NCBI GenBank assembly: GCA_945925985.1
Contig: CAMELV010000004.1
Span: 1-64,000, forward strand
Direction: 5' to 3'
DNA from: Comamonas sp. lk
GTDB lineage: Bacteria; Pseudomonadota; Gammaproteobacteria; Burkholderiales; Burkholderiaceae_C
DNA length: 64,000 nt
Part shown: one piece after another, positions 24,242-32,417 of the stretch
Numbering within the stretch: position 1 is the stretch's first letter
Layout: every line of letters begins with the position of its first letter
Translations under genes and position numbers: made by a program
Notes under the pieces: model-generated
Told to the model about the DNA's origin: nothing
What the model saw: only the letters and a program-made list of their open reading frames with translations
Databases searched by the model: none

Positions 24242-25221
24242 TGGGATAGATTCATATTTTTTGCCAGTTGCAACCATTTGCCAGACTCCTCACGCATGTA
24301 GGCGCCCAGTTCTTCCGGCCCAGCAAGCTCAACGTCAAACCCGGCATTGGCCAATGTCTTGACCGTATCAGGCTCTTGCATGATTCTTTGCAACTCAGCA
24401 TTCAGACGCGCAACCACCTGAGGCGGCGTGCCTTTTGGCGCCACCAAGGCGAGCCACGCCGTTGCCGCAAAGCCGGGCACGCCAGCCTCTACCATGGTCG
24501 GTATGCCGGGCAGCTCGGCAGAGCGTTGTGTGGTGGTGACCGCCAAAGCGCGCATTTTGCCGGCCCTCACGTGAGGGATCGCATTCGACAAAGCCATGAA
24601 GCTCATCTGCACCTGTCCGCCGATCAGGTCGGTGGTGGCAGGTGCACTGCCCTTGTAGGGAATGTGCTTGACATCGGTGGCGGTCGCGTTCAAAAACATC
24701 TGGCTGACCAGGTGCTGGTTGCCGCCATTGCCCGAGGAGCCGAAATTCAAACGGCCCGGCTGCGACTTGGCCAGGGCGACGAACTCACGCACGTTCGCGG
24801 CGGGGAGTGCCGGATGCACCACCATCACAAAGCCACTGCCCACCAGACGGGTGACCGGCGTGAAGCTGGTCAGTGCGTCGTAGCTCAGGTCTTTGTAGAG
24901 CGCTGGCGCAAACAGGTGCGAGGTCGACATGATCATCAAGGTGTGACCGTCAGGCTTGGCCATGGCCGCCTGAGCGGCGCCCAGGGTCGAGCCCGCGCCG
25001 GGGCGGTTGTCCACCACCACAGGCTGTTTCAGCGCAATTGCCAGCTTGTCGGTGAAGGCCCGCGCCAATACATCGGTGGCGCCACCCGCTGCGAACGGAA
25101 GAATGATCTTGATGGTTTGAGAGGGCCAGGGGCCGCTCTGGGCAAGGGCCAAGCCACTGGAAGCTGCAACAGCGCCGATCAGCACTGACTTCAGCGCCCA
25201 TCTTTTGTAGGTGTCAATCAT
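24238..25221 (-). CDS. Bug-family periplasmic solute receptor (TctC-like)
   Basis: This 327-residue receptor has a Sec-type signal (RWALKSVLIGAVAASSGLALA), then the family strand QTIKIILPFAAGGATDVLAR and VVDNRPGAGSTLGAAQAA. The ligand should be a small organic acid. The start at 25221 follows a GGGG-type ribosome site; a reading from 25287 would add an implausible N-terminal extension. It is followed by an overlapping alpha/beta hydrolase gene and has no transporter membrane partners nearby. It differs clearly in sequence from the Bug protein at 4501. Confidence 0.88.
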   Translation of the reverse strand: MIDTYKRWALKSVLIGAVAASSGLALAQSGPWPSQTIKIILPFAAGGATDVLARAFTDKLAIALKQPVVVDNRPGAGSTLGAAQAAMAKPDGHTLMIMSTSHLFAPALYKDLSYDALTSFTPVTRLVGSGFVMVVHPALPAANVREFVALAKSQPGRLNFGSSGNGGNQHLVSQMFLNATATDVKHIPYKGSAPATTDLIGGQVQMSFMALSNAIPHVRAGKMRALAVTTTQRSAELPGIPTMVEAGVPGFAATAWLALVAPKGTPPQVVARLNAELQRIMQEPDTVKTLANAGFDVELAGPEELGAYMREESGKWLQLAKNMNLSQ

Positions 25222-25328
25222 TGTTGCAAACCCCTTACAGATAGAAAACCAAGAGAGTGACGAATAGTATGGCACCGCAGGGGGCATTCATTGCGATGGA
25301 AAACCCTAGTCCGACCACCGCCAACACG

Positions 25329-25670
25329 CTAATTGGCTGGCGTGCGCACCCGTGGCTTCTTGGGCTTAGGCAGCGGCACCTCAGCCGCAGTCACCACAAA
25401 CAGCCGGCGCAGCAAGGTGCGGTCGTCCAGGTCTTCGCCAATGCGAAACCAGGGTTTGCCGCCGGGGTAGGCCGGGTGCTCGTCCACTTGCCCCAGCAGT
25501 TGGCGCCCCCCTGGGGTGGGCTTCATGAACAACTGGTTGCCGCACACAAGCGCCACCACCCGCCCGTCCAGGTACAGCGCATACTCGCCAAACATCTTGC
25601 GCCAGGACAAGGCCGGGCCCAGGCCGGCCTGGTCAGCCACATGCTCAATAAACCCCTGGTCAGACGCCAT
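25329..25670 (-). CDS. TfoX N-terminal-domain protein
   Basis: This 113-residue protein is a TfoX N-domain stand-alone: MASDQGFIEHVADQ at the start, WRKMFGEYALYLDGRVVALV and KPWFRIGEDLDD. A basic, Pro/Lys-rich tail follows (PLPKPKKPRVRTPAN). Family members are linked to competence regulation, but isolated N-domain proteins have no settled role. The start at 25670 overlaps the ketopantoate-reductase-like gene by 11 bp. Its 3' tail is duplicated at 23204-23254. Confidence 0.8.
   Translation of the reverse strand: MASDQGFIEHVADQAGLGPALSWRKMFGEYALYLDGRVVALVCGNQLFMKPTPGGRQLLGQVDEHPAYPGGKPWFRIGEDLDDRTLLRRLFVVTAAEVPLPKPKKPRVRTPAN
25340..25390. repeat. 51-bp direct repeat, right copy (3' end of tfoX-like gene)
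   Basis: See 23204-23254. This copy is within the intact gene. Confidence 0.75.
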
Positions 25671-26598
25671 CGGGCACTGGCGGCATGGCAGCCGCTGCCT
25701 CCAGCGCGCGGATGGCCAGCACCACCGCTGTGTTGAAGGGCACAGCCAGGCCCAGGGCGGCGGCACGCGCTACCAGGGCCTCGTTCAGGGCGCCAATCTC
25801 GGTGGGCTTGCCGGCGCGCAGGTGCTGCAACATCGAGGGCTGGTTCATGCGCTCCCGGCAATGCTGCAAGATTTCGCTGCGGGCGTCATGCTCGGGCAAC
25901 ACAATCCCCAGGGCATCAACCACCTGCAAAATTTCATCGATCACGTGCGCCATCAGCGCCTGCGCCGGTGGGGTTTGCATGATCTGCGCCGGGCGCAGGC
26001 CAGTCAGGGCGCTGATGGGGTTAATGGCACAGTTGTGCACAAACTTGCTCCAGATCGATGCCTCCACTTGGGGCGTGAGTTCCACCGCCATACCCTGGGC
26101 GCGAAACCTGTCAGCCACATCCTGAAGCCTTGGGGACATCGTGCCCGTGGCCTCGCCCATGGTGGTCAGGCCCAGGTGCGTGTGCCAGGAGCGTGCGGGC
26201 CCCTCGCCTGTGCCGCTGTTGTAGGTGATGCCCGCCATCACCCGCTGCGGACCCAGCGCGTCAACCAGGGCCTCCAGGTTGCCAATGCCGTTTTGCAGTG
26301 ACAGGGCAAAACCGTCCGGCTTGAGGCAGCCCTTGGCAATGGTTGCAGCTGCCGGCGTGGCCGCCGCATCTACCAGCACCAAGGCCATATCGGCCAGGCC
26401 CAGTTGGGCTGGGTCTGTGGTGGCGCGCACTGGCACAATTTGTTCGCCCAACACGCCGCGCACCCGGATGCCGTGCTGCTGCAGGGCTGCGACCACATCG
26501 GCATTGCGGTCCAGACACACCAGCTCGGCACCCCCACGCGCCAAGGCCGCACCAAAAATGCAGCCCATGGCACCGGTGCCAATCAGGGCAACTTTCAT
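25660..26598 (-). CDS. 2-Dehydropantoate 2-reductase family protein (PanE/ApbA-like)
   Basis: This 312-residue NADPH-dependent reductase has KVALIGTGAMGCIFGAALAR at the N-terminus (G-x-G-x-x-G), the NGIGN loop, and the C-terminal helical domain with SKFVHNCAINPISALTG carrying the family Lys and Asn. Ketopantoate reduction to pantoate is the type reaction, but the neighbouring RraA-like and TfoX-like genes do not point to pantothenate synthesis, so another 2-keto acid may be the substrate. The ATG overlaps the RraA-like stop by 4 nt, so the three genes form one minus-strand operon. Confidence 0.85.
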   Translation of the reverse strand: MKVALIGTGAMGCIFGAALARGGAELVCLDRNADVVAALQQHGIRVRGVLGEQIVPVRATTDPAQLGLADMALVLVDAAATPAAATIAKGCLKPDGFALSLQNGIGNLEALVDALGPQRVMAGITYNSGTGEGPARSWHTHLGLTTMGEATGTMSPRLQDVADRFRAQGMAVELTPQVEASIWSKFVHNCAINPISALTGLRPAQIMQTPPAQALMAHVIDEILQVVDALGIVLPEHDARSEILQHCRERMNQPSMLQHLRAGKPTEIGALNEALVARAAALGLAVPFNTAVVLAIRALEAAAAMPPVPDGV

Positions 26599-27278
26599 GG
26601 TTTTGGAGATGGGGCAGGTGGTGTGTCAACAGCCAGGAATGACGGCAGCCTGGCGCCATCGCGCACCGCCGCATCGGCCCGGGCTTCTGCCGCCCGAATC
26701 TGCGGCAGCCGGGCCAGCACTGCGGCAAGGCGCGCCTGCGGCACCACCACCACGCCGTCCAGATCAGCCACCACAATGTCACCCGAAGCCACCGGGTGCC
26801 CGGCCAGCGCAATGGCAAAGCCAATGGTGCCGGGCCGATGGCGCTGGGGCGAGTTAGGCGTGACGCCGACCGCCCAAGCTGGCAAACCGACGTTACGCAG
26901 GCCCACCAGATCCCGCACACAGCCGTCGGTCACAAAACCCACGGCACCGCAGTTTTTGGCCATGCCAAGCACCAGGTCACCGGTGATCGCGCAACCGGTA
27001 AAGCCGCCCGTGCTGGCCATCAGCACATCGCCGGGCTGCACATCCTGCAGGGCGTGCACCAGTGCCAGGTTGTCGCCGGGCCCGGCGTCGACCGTCAAGG
27101 CCACACCGCAAAACGCGTACTGCTCGGCAATCGCTGGCCGAAGCCGATAGTCCAGCGCGCCACTGCCGCCCATGGCGTCGACGATGAAACCGGTGGGTGT
27201 GCCGCGCAGGGCTTCTACTTGGTCGGGCGCGGGGCGGGTAAAGGGTTGGCGCTGGATCAGCGGGGGGACATCAATCAT
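26595..27278 (-). CDS. RraA-like protein / 4-hydroxy-4-methyl-2-oxoglutarate aldolase family
   Basis: This 227-residue protein has the RraA fold signature: FCGVALTVDAGPGDNLAL, LVLGMAKNCGAVGFVTDG and the metal-binding VTDGCVRDL (Arg-Asp). PVASGDIVVADLDGVVVVP is also typical. Members are either inhibitors of RNase E or pyruvate aldolases/oxaloacetate decarboxylases. With an adjacent keto-acid reductase the enzymatic role is more likely. It is the first gene of a three-gene operon. The start at 27278 follows a purine-rich stretch. Confidence 0.82.
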   Translation of the reverse strand: MIDVPPLIQRQPFTRPAPDQVEALRGTPTGFIVDAMGGSGALDYRLRPAIAEQYAFCGVALTVDAGPGDNLALVHALQDVQPGDVLMASTGGFTGCAITGDLVLGMAKNCGAVGFVTDGCVRDLVGLRNVGLPAWAVGVTPNSPQRHRPGTIGFAIALAGHPVASGDIVVADLDGVVVVPQARLAAVLARLPQIRAAEARADAAVRDGARLPSFLAVDTPPAPSPKP

Positions 27279-27541
27279 GTAAAAACCTTTTGACGACAGT
27301 GACTGGGTTGGGCGATCACGCTCAGCTGGGGAGCGGATCCAGTATAGGACTGCAGGCGTGCAAGGGGCTGGGGCTGGAGCTGGGGCTGGTGAAGGCTTAC
27401 CTCTTGGGTGGCAGGCTGAACACCAGCGACTGAACTTGTCTATGACGAAATAGGCTTTTGGCGCGCCCCCGCATGAGTGACTGTCGAGCGGCCGTGCAGC
27501 CCGTTAGAATGTATCTACAACGATGGATATCAATTTTAACC
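27279..27541. other. Intergenic region between divergent genes
   Basis: No gene is seen. It should carry the promoters of the RraA-like operon (minus) and of the toxin-antitoxin pair (plus). Near 27364-27389 there is a short GGGGCT hexanucleotide tandem with one imperfect unit. Confidence 0.45.
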
Positions 27542-27793
27542 ATGATGAATCTACAAATTGCCAAATGGGGTAACAGCCTTGCGGTTCGCATTCCGGCAGA
27601 CTATGTGCGAAAAATTGGCATCAAGGAGGGTGATCATCTGGTGGCTCAGGTGGGCGCTGATGGCGCTTTGAATCTCAGACTGCCAGCACAGTGGAGCCGC
27701 CAAGCATTCGCTGAGGAACTGACACGCGACGCCAATGCGCTGCCCATGGGGTCCTCCGTGATGGAGCAGTTGCGACAAGAAGCGCGCTACTGA
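27542..27793 (+). CDS. Antitoxin, AbrB/MazE (SpoVT) family, partner of VapC
   Basis: This antitoxin of 82-83 residues starts at one of two adjacent ATG codons (27542 or 27545). The DNA-binding hairpin is LQIAKWGNSLAVRIPADYV and IKEGDHLVAQV. It is a different lineage from the one at 22560, though the domain is the same. The stop and the toxin start overlap in TGATG. An in-frame extension back to 27458 lies in the promoter region and is unlikely. Confidence 0.87.
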   Translation: MMNLQIAKWGNSLAVRIPADYVRKIGIKEGDHLVAQVGADGALNLRLPAQWSRQAFAEELTRDANALPMGSSVMEQLRQEARY

Positions 27794-28224
27794 TGTTGTA
27801 CGTCGACACCAGTGTCTTAGTGGCACTGTGCACCAACGAAGCCAGAACGGCCGACGTTGTCAATTGGTACGCAGCATGCGCCGACGAATTGGCATCCGCC
27901 GCCTGGTGTGTCACAGAATTTGCGAGTGCTTTGGGCATCAAGCAACGCACAGGCCAGTTGACCGAATCACAAGCACAAGCGGCTTGGGTCAAGTTTGAGC
28001 GCATGTGCGCCAATGACCTGCAGTTGCTGGCCGTGGAGGCGATCACATTTCACAAAGCTGCCATGCTGACCATGAATGTGGCCGAAGGCTTGCGGGCCGG
28101 TGATGCCTTGCATCTTGTGTGCGCCATGCAAGCCAAAGCGGCTGGCATGGTGACTTTGGATGCCGTACTGGCCAAGAATGCCAAGCGGCACAAGCTGAAA
28201 CTGGTGGCAGTTGGCAGGTCATGA
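27793..28224 (+). CDS. Toxin, PIN-domain ribonuclease (VapC family)
   Basis: This 143-residue PIN protein has the acidic set: Asp in LYVDTSVLVAL, Glu in CVTEFASALG, Asp in RAGDALHLVCA and Asp in MVTLDAVLAKNA. It is translationally coupled to the antitoxin. It ends 25 bp before the convergent stop of the nucleotidyltransferase-fold gene. Confidence 0.87.
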   Translation: MLYVDTSVLVALCTNEARTADVVNWYAACADELASAAWCVTEFASALGIKQRTGQLTESQAQAAWVKFERMCANDLQLLAVEAITFHKAAMLTMNVAEGLRAGDALHLVCAMQAKAAGMVTLDAVLAKNAKRHKLKLVAVGRS

Positions 28225-28249
28225 CTTACCTGCTGCGGGGCCGGAGCAG

Positions 28250-29239
28250 CTAGCGCAATAGCGTTGGCAGCATTTTCCGCACATCGCCGTGCAGCGATGT
28301 CAGCGTGCTTTCAAACGGGAGGTGTGGCATTTCATCTTGGACAAGCGTCGCCACGGCACGCGCTTGGTCAAGGTCGCGTGGTTTTTTGATGGGTTCGCGC
28401 GTGAGCAGGCCAGATAACCACGCTTTGTGCAAGGCAAAAGCTCTCGGGTCCGGCACGCGCATGGGCACTGGCCAGCCATCCTCGTCGACGGCGACAGCTT
28501 CGAGTTTGGGCGAGTCCAACAGCCATTGCAGGCCGGGCACTTCAGTGGCAACCAGATCCGATTCGGCAAACGTGATGTTTTCCGCTACAGACATGCCACG
28601 AGGTGCGATCACGAGATCCACCATGAACTGGCCGGCATTGGCGGCGCGGTAGCCGTTTTCGCGAACACATTCAAACGTCTTGTCGGCTTTTTTGAGTAAA
28701 CCTAGCAAGCCCTTGCCGTCTAGCTTTTCCGACACCACCGTCATCCGTTGACGGGTGTCAAAGAGCAAGTCAACATCACCGGAGGCAATTAATTCCAGCA
28801 AAAAATGCGCGCCTGCTGCAGCCTCGTAGCCGTACAAGGCCTGAGTACCAATCACCGTAAAGCTGTCATGAAGGCCGGCTTCATCAAGTTCACGCAGCAC
28901 ACGAGCCACGACGCGTGGTACCCGATTCAGCCTTAAGGCCTTGTTGAGCCTTGCCTGCTCTTCAATTTTTTCCCGAATCAGGTGCAGACGCTCCTTTGCC
29001 GCACCACGTCCGGCCGTAAACGCCGCCAACAAGTCCTCGGTTTGGGCTGATCGAGGCCCAAGGGACGTGCCGTTACCGCGCCGGTCCCGGTCTCTGAACA
29101 GATATTCAGTATTTCGCACTGTCTTCCAACGCATGGCGTAGGTGTAGGACACCGCATGCGCCAGAGCAGTCCGGTAATTGTCAAAAAGTTGACCGGTGTT
29201 GACCTGGTGCAGTCGTTGCTGATTTGACAAAAGCTTCAT
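28250..29239 (-). CDS. Nucleotidyltransferase-fold protein, GSU2403 type
   Basis: This 329-residue protein resembles the GSU2403/NTP_transf_8 family of minimal-like nucleotidyltransferases. The core is FTVIGTQALYGYEAAAG followed by SGDVDLLFDTR (the D-x-D metal site) and a later MVDLVIAP that could supply the third acidic residue. The N-terminal 110 residues are helical and charged, and the C-terminal part is helical. Function is not established; several related nucleotidyltransferases are toxins in toxin-antitoxin or phage-defence systems. No partner gene is adjacent on its strand. The promoter region just upstream carries four copies of the same half-site, arranged as two inverted pairs, suggesting tight autoregulation. 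Its start (29239) has an ordinary ATG. Confidence 0.75.
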   Translation of the reverse strand: MKLLSNQQRLHQVNTGQLFDNYRTALAHAVSYTYAMRWKTVRNTEYLFRDRDRRGNGTSLGPRSAQTEDLLAAFTAGRGAAKERLHLIREKIEEQARLNKALRLNRVPRVVARVLRELDEAGLHDSFTVIGTQALYGYEAAAGAHFLLELIASGDVDLLFDTRQRMTVVSEKLDGKGLLGLLKKADKTFECVRENGYRAANAGQFMVDLVIAPRGMSVAENITFAESDLVATEVPGLQWLLDSPKLEAVAVDEDGWPVPMRVPDPRAFALHKAWLSGLLTREPIKKPRDLDQARAVATLVQDEMPHLPFESTLTSLHGDVRKMLPTLLR

Positions 29240-29243
29240 GACG

Positions 29244-29343
29244 TTTCCGGCAATTTATTTATTTCATAAATTTTGCCGGAAACACCGCCAAGACACAACA
29301 GCAGTTTCCGGCAAAAATTAGATCATTCTCGTTTTGCCGGAAA
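29244..29343. promoter_or_regulatory. Four half-sites in two inverted pairs, divergent operator
   Basis: The half-site TTTCCGGCAA(AA) occurs at 29244-29253 and 29305-29316, and its reverse complement TTTTGCCGGAAA at 29271-29282 and 29332-29343. Each pair is an inverted repeat with 17 or 15 bp between arms; the two pairs are 22 bp apart. The outer sites end 5 bp from the nucleotidyltransferase start on one side and 1 bp from the ATG of a vapC fragment on the other. This looks like a dimeric or tetrameric repressor site. Confidence 0.75.
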
Positions 29344-29344
29344 T

Positions 29345-29404
29345 ATGCTGATCTACCTGATCAAGAACAAACCGCCCAGCGTCGCGCAGCGCATCAATGC
29401 ATAG
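29345..29404 (+). pseudogene. vapC toxin fragment (duplicate of the vapC at 32414)
   Basis: A 19-codon reading frame (ATG, then LIYLIKNKPPSVAQRINA, stop). Bases 29348-29400 match the intact vapC at 32441-32493 in 52 of 53 positions. The first codons after ATG and everything past the 24th residue of VapC are missing. It is a recombination remnant and far too short to be a nuclease. Confidence 0.85.
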
Positions 29405-29803
29405 GGGCGGATTAGCTAAGTGATTTTCTTGCATAGCATCTTATATGTTGACGCTGGCAAAGCCTTTGAGGGCCTGTTATTTGCGGTCACTGCCAATCAG
29501 ATGATGTTTTCGAGCACATCGGCTGTGCTACGCGGCGGGCAAAGCCGACGCAGGCAATCCTGATGCGCACAGACCATCAGCGCCACCTTTGCGAACGGTC
29601 GCGCAATGAAAGCAGCTTCACGGCAAGGAATGAGCGTAAGAGCGACCAGTCAAAGCAGCTATTCACAAATGAAATGCAGAGGTACAAAAATGAGCAATTG
29701 TGTGCATTTCAAAGGCGCCACATAATACAGGTGAAGGCTTTCAAACGGCGAGCGTTGCTGGAGGCCCATCAACCTGGAGACGAAAATGGAGCGCGGAGAT
29801 TTC
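29405..29803. other. Intergenic region, no recognised gene
   Basis: About 400 bp without a recognisable gene. Short open stretches exist (for example around 29450-29560) but match nothing I know. The last 100 bp should hold the promoter of the Tat-exported nitroreductase-like gene. Confidence 0.4.
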
Positions 29804-31003
29804 ATGAATGCCTTGGCTCAACCCTCCGTCGGCTGTGCCGCGGCAGCCCCAAGCCGCCGGTCCTTCATCCGCCTTGTGGGCGGAGGCGCCGTACTAGCGG
29901 CAACAGGTTCGCTCGCCGGCTGCAGCGGCGAATTGCCCGAGGCTGCCGTCCAGCCTTGGCGAAGTCCCGATCGCGAGGCCGACACGCGGCGCTTCATGCT
30001 CGCCCATGCATTATTGGCCCCCAATCCGCACAACCGCCAGCCATGGATCGCCGACCTGCGCGAGGCCGGGCGCGTCCACCTGAATTGTGATGGTGAACGT
30101 CTGCTGCCCGAGACTGACCCATTTGGTCGGCAGATCCTGATTGGTTGCGGCGCTTTTATTGAGTTGGCGGTGATCGCGGCCGCCCAGCGGGGCGTTTCGG
30201 CGAAGGTTGAGCTCTTTCCCGACGGTGCACCCGCCGACCAGGCGTTGCCCAAGGGCAGTCGCGTGGCAACGCTGGTGCTGGGCGAGCCTGGCAGTGCCGC
30301 GGCGGATCCCTTGTTCGCCCAGATCGTGCGGCGGCACACGCGCAAGTCCGCCTATGCAAATGATCGCGCGCTGCCCGAGACCCTCTTACGCAGCTGGGGC
30401 GAGTCGGCCGTCCGCTTCGGCCTGCGTACAGGCGCGGCGACCAGCGCGGCTGCCATGGACCCTGTCCGAAAGATCACGCGCGAGGCCTACGAGATCGAGG
30501 CCACCACGGCGAGTACCTGGCTCGAATCAGCCCGGCTCATGCGCATCGGGCCCGGTGCCATCACCGCAAACCCCGACGGCATCAGCCTGAACAGCCTGAT
30601 GGTGCGGGCGCTGCACACGGTCAGGCTATTCGACCCGATGGAGGTGCCCGTCAAGGGCAGCAGTTCTCTGCAGCGGGTGATGGATCGCTGGGTGCCCTTT
30701 GAAACTGCCAGTGGCTTCCTGTGGTTGGCCAGCCCGGACAACACACGACCGACACAGGTGGCCGCTGGACGCGCCTATGTGCGAGCCCATTTGCTGGCCA
30801 CTGCAGCGGGCGTTGACATGCACCCGTTATCCCAGGCCTTGCAGGAGTTTCCGGAGATGAGCGGACCGCGAGCAGCAATACACCGAACCCTCGGCCTAGG
30901 TGCCGGAGGCGAGACGCTCCAGATGCTCTCGCGCGTGGGATTCGCCACGGAGCCGCGCGGGCCGAGCCCGCGCCGAAGCTTGGAGTCTATGTTGCGCACC
31001 TGA
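29804..31003 (+). CDS. Tat-exported nitroreductase-like (Acg family) protein
   Basis: This protein of about 399 residues has a twin-arginine signal with SRRSFIRLVGGGAVLA followed by a lipobox-like SLAGC. The mature part matches the Acg-type nitroreductase-like family: LLAPNPHNRQPWIADL near the FMN site and IVRRHTRKSAY later in the chain. Acg proteins may bind FMN without ordinary nitroreductase activity. I choose 29804 because GGAG lies 5 bp upstream; an ATG at 29786 would add six residues. It stands alone between toxin-antitoxin loci and is more GC-rich than its flanks. Confidence 0.8.
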   Translation: MNALAQPSVGCAAAAPSRRSFIRLVGGGAVLAATGSLAGCSGELPEAAVQPWRSPDREADTRRFMLAHALLAPNPHNRQPWIADLREAGRVHLNCDGERLLPETDPFGRQILIGCGAFIELAVIAAAQRGVSAKVELFPDGAPADQALPKGSRVATLVLGEPGSAAADPLFAQIVRRHTRKSAYANDRALPETLLRSWGESAVRFGLRTGAATSAAAMDPVRKITREAYEIEATTASTWLESARLMRIGPGAITANPDGISLNSLMVRALHTVRLFDPMEVPVKGSSSLQRVMDRWVPFETASGFLWLASPDNTRPTQVAAGRAYVRAHLLATAAGVDMHPLSQALQEFPEMSGPRAAIHRTLGLGAGGETLQMLSRVGFATEPRGPSPRRSLESMLRT

Positions 31004-31334
31004 GGCGGCATGCCGAGCCCTTTGTCATAAGCGTAGCTCTCGTTGGACACACAGCGCCCATGTCCCGACCACTCGACCCTTCCAATATAAGTGTTCTGAA
31101 AGCTGATCGATTCTCACAAACAATCTACTCTGGGCCGCCAGGTCTAGCGCCTCCCCAATTGAGGTACCAGCCAAAAAAGAGTCATGCGCGATACCAGCCC
31201 CGTACTGAAACTTTCGCCAACTGGTTCACGGAATTTACAGAAAAGCAGTTGCTTTATCAGGCCGGTGGCGGTTTAGGGCCTGCCAAGCGATATACTTGAC
31301 CATCTAAATAGTCAAGTTGAAAGAGAATGCCACC
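31004..31334. other. Intergenic region upstream of Phd-VapC pair
   Basis: No gene is seen. The distal 40 bp contain the palindrome at 31294-31317 and the antitoxin promoter. The remaining sequence shows no repeat or RNA gene that I can support. Confidence 0.4.
31294..31317. promoter_or_regulatory. Palindromic operator of the Phd-VapC pair
   Basis: ACTTGAC and GTCAAGT are perfect 7-bp arms around a 10-bp AT-rich spacer, ending 17 bp before the antitoxin ATG. Phd/YefM antitoxins bind such sites to repress their own operon. Confidence 0.7.
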
Positions 31335-31580
31335 ATGCAAGTCAGCGTAGCGGATATCAAAGCCAGGTTCACAGCCATTGCCCGGCAGGCTGATGCGGGT
31401 CAAGAGGTGATCATTACCAACCGGGGTAAGCCTGCTTACAGGTTGCTGCCCATCCACCCAGCGCCGCTGCGCTCTGCTTTCCCTGACACCACGGCGCTGG
31501 CCATGCAGTCAAAGCCCAGTCAGACCTTGGTCAACGGCAGCTTTGTGGCAGACTGGCGTGCGCAAAATGAGCGGTTTTAA
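31335..31580 (+). CDS. Antitoxin, Phd/YefM family
   Basis: This 81-residue antitoxin has the Phd fold N-terminus VSVADIKARFTAIARQA and EVIITNRGKPAYRLLPI. The C-terminal 40 residues are a flexible toxin-binding tail. The start at 31335 is preferred over a TTG at 31317, which lies in the operator. The toxin gene follows after 6 bp. Confidence 0.85.
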   Translation: MQVSVADIKARFTAIARQADAGQEVIITNRGKPAYRLLPIHPAPLRSAFPDTTALAMQSKPSQTLVNGSFVADWRAQNERF

Positions 31581-31586
31581 TCTGCC

Positions 31587-32033
31587 GTGCCAAATAACGT
31601 CTATGTAGACACCAGCCTGTTGCTGGCGGCCTTTAGCAATGAGCCTGGCCAGCCCATCGCACTGGCACTGTTGCAAGAGCCGCAGTGGACGCAGGTTTGC
31701 GTCAGCGACTGGACTCTGGCCGAGTTTGACTGCGCTCTGCACGCCAAGGTTCTTCGCGGCGAGACACCGGCTGACGTGGCACATGCGATTAACCAATCCA
31801 TCGAACGCTTGCTTGAAGTTGGCGCCTTGCAGCGCCTGCCCGTGCTGCGTGAAGACTACAGCGCCGTGCAGCGGGTGGTACCTAGCATCAGTTGCCTGGT
31901 GCGTGGTGCGGATGCCCTGCATTTAGCGGTAGCCGCCCGAAGTGGCATGACCCACTTCGCCAGCCTGGACAAAACCCAGCGACTGGCGGCAGCGCAATGG
32001 CTCAGACATATCCCATGTGTGCCAGAGTTGTAG
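31587..32033 (+). CDS. Toxin, PIN-domain ribonuclease (VapC family)
   Basis: This 148-residue PIN protein starts with GTG. Acidic residues are in VYVDTSLLLAAF, TLAEFDCALHA, VRGADALHLAVAA and HFASLDKTQRL. It is paired with a Phd-type antitoxin, a common combination. Sequence similarity to the other VapC proteins of the window is low apart from the motifs, so this is not a recent duplicate. Confidence 0.86.
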   Translation: MPNNVYVDTSLLLAAFSNEPGQPIALALLQEPQWTQVCVSDWTLAEFDCALHAKVLRGETPADVAHAINQSIERLLEVGALQRLPVLREDYSAVQRVVPSISCLVRGADALHLAVAARSGMTHFASLDKTQRLAAAQWLRHIPCVPEL

Positions 32034-32128
32034 CCTAATGACAACGCGCTCGCTTTGAGCGGTATCCCCGGTTCACTAATGGACCCCAGGTGGATCTGCC
32101 CAACTGTTTTTCAGGCCGCTCTGTACAA

Positions 32129-32148
32129 TACACACATGCACGTGTGTA
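32129..32148. promoter_or_regulatory. Palindromic operator of the VapBC pair
   Basis: TACACACATGCACGTGTGTA is a 20-bp palindrome with one mismatched pair, 14 bp before the vapB start and overlapping the expected promoter. Confidence 0.7.
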
Positions 32149-32162
32149 CGTAAGGATTTGCC

Positions 32163-32417
32163 ATGCAAACAGTCATCAGTCGTGTCTTCATGAACGGCAA
32201 CAGCCAAGCCGTGCGGATTCCCCAGGAATTTCGGCTTAGTAGCAGCAGGGTGCAAATTTTTCTTAATGCCGACGGCGATCTGGTGTTGCACCCCATTCCC
32301 ACGGATCGGGGTGCCGCCCTGCTCGACGCGCTCAACGCCTTCGATGATGAGTTTGTCGCACTGGTCGAAGCTGAGCAAACCGCACCATCGGCCATGCAGG
32401 ACCGGGAGCCGCTGTGA
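32163..32417 (+). CDS. vapB: Antitoxin VapB (VagC-like, AbrB fold)
   Basis: This 84-residue antitoxin begins MQTVISRVFMNGNSQAVRIP, a classic VapB/VagC start, followed by a short toxin-binding tail. The ATG at 32163 follows an AAGGA ribosome site. The toxin GTG overlaps its TGA (GTGA). It probably binds the palindrome at 32129 together with VapC. Confidence 0.9.
   Translation: MQTVISRVFMNGNSQAVRIPQEFRLSSSRVQIFLNADGDLVLHPIPTDRGAALLDALNAFDDEFVALVEAEQTAPSAMQDREPL

Noticed and set aside
29563-30090. Plus-strand open frame overlapping the nitroreductase-like gene in another frame
   Set aside because: Low-complexity Arg/Pro-rich sequence once inside the real gene; no ribosome site or domain.
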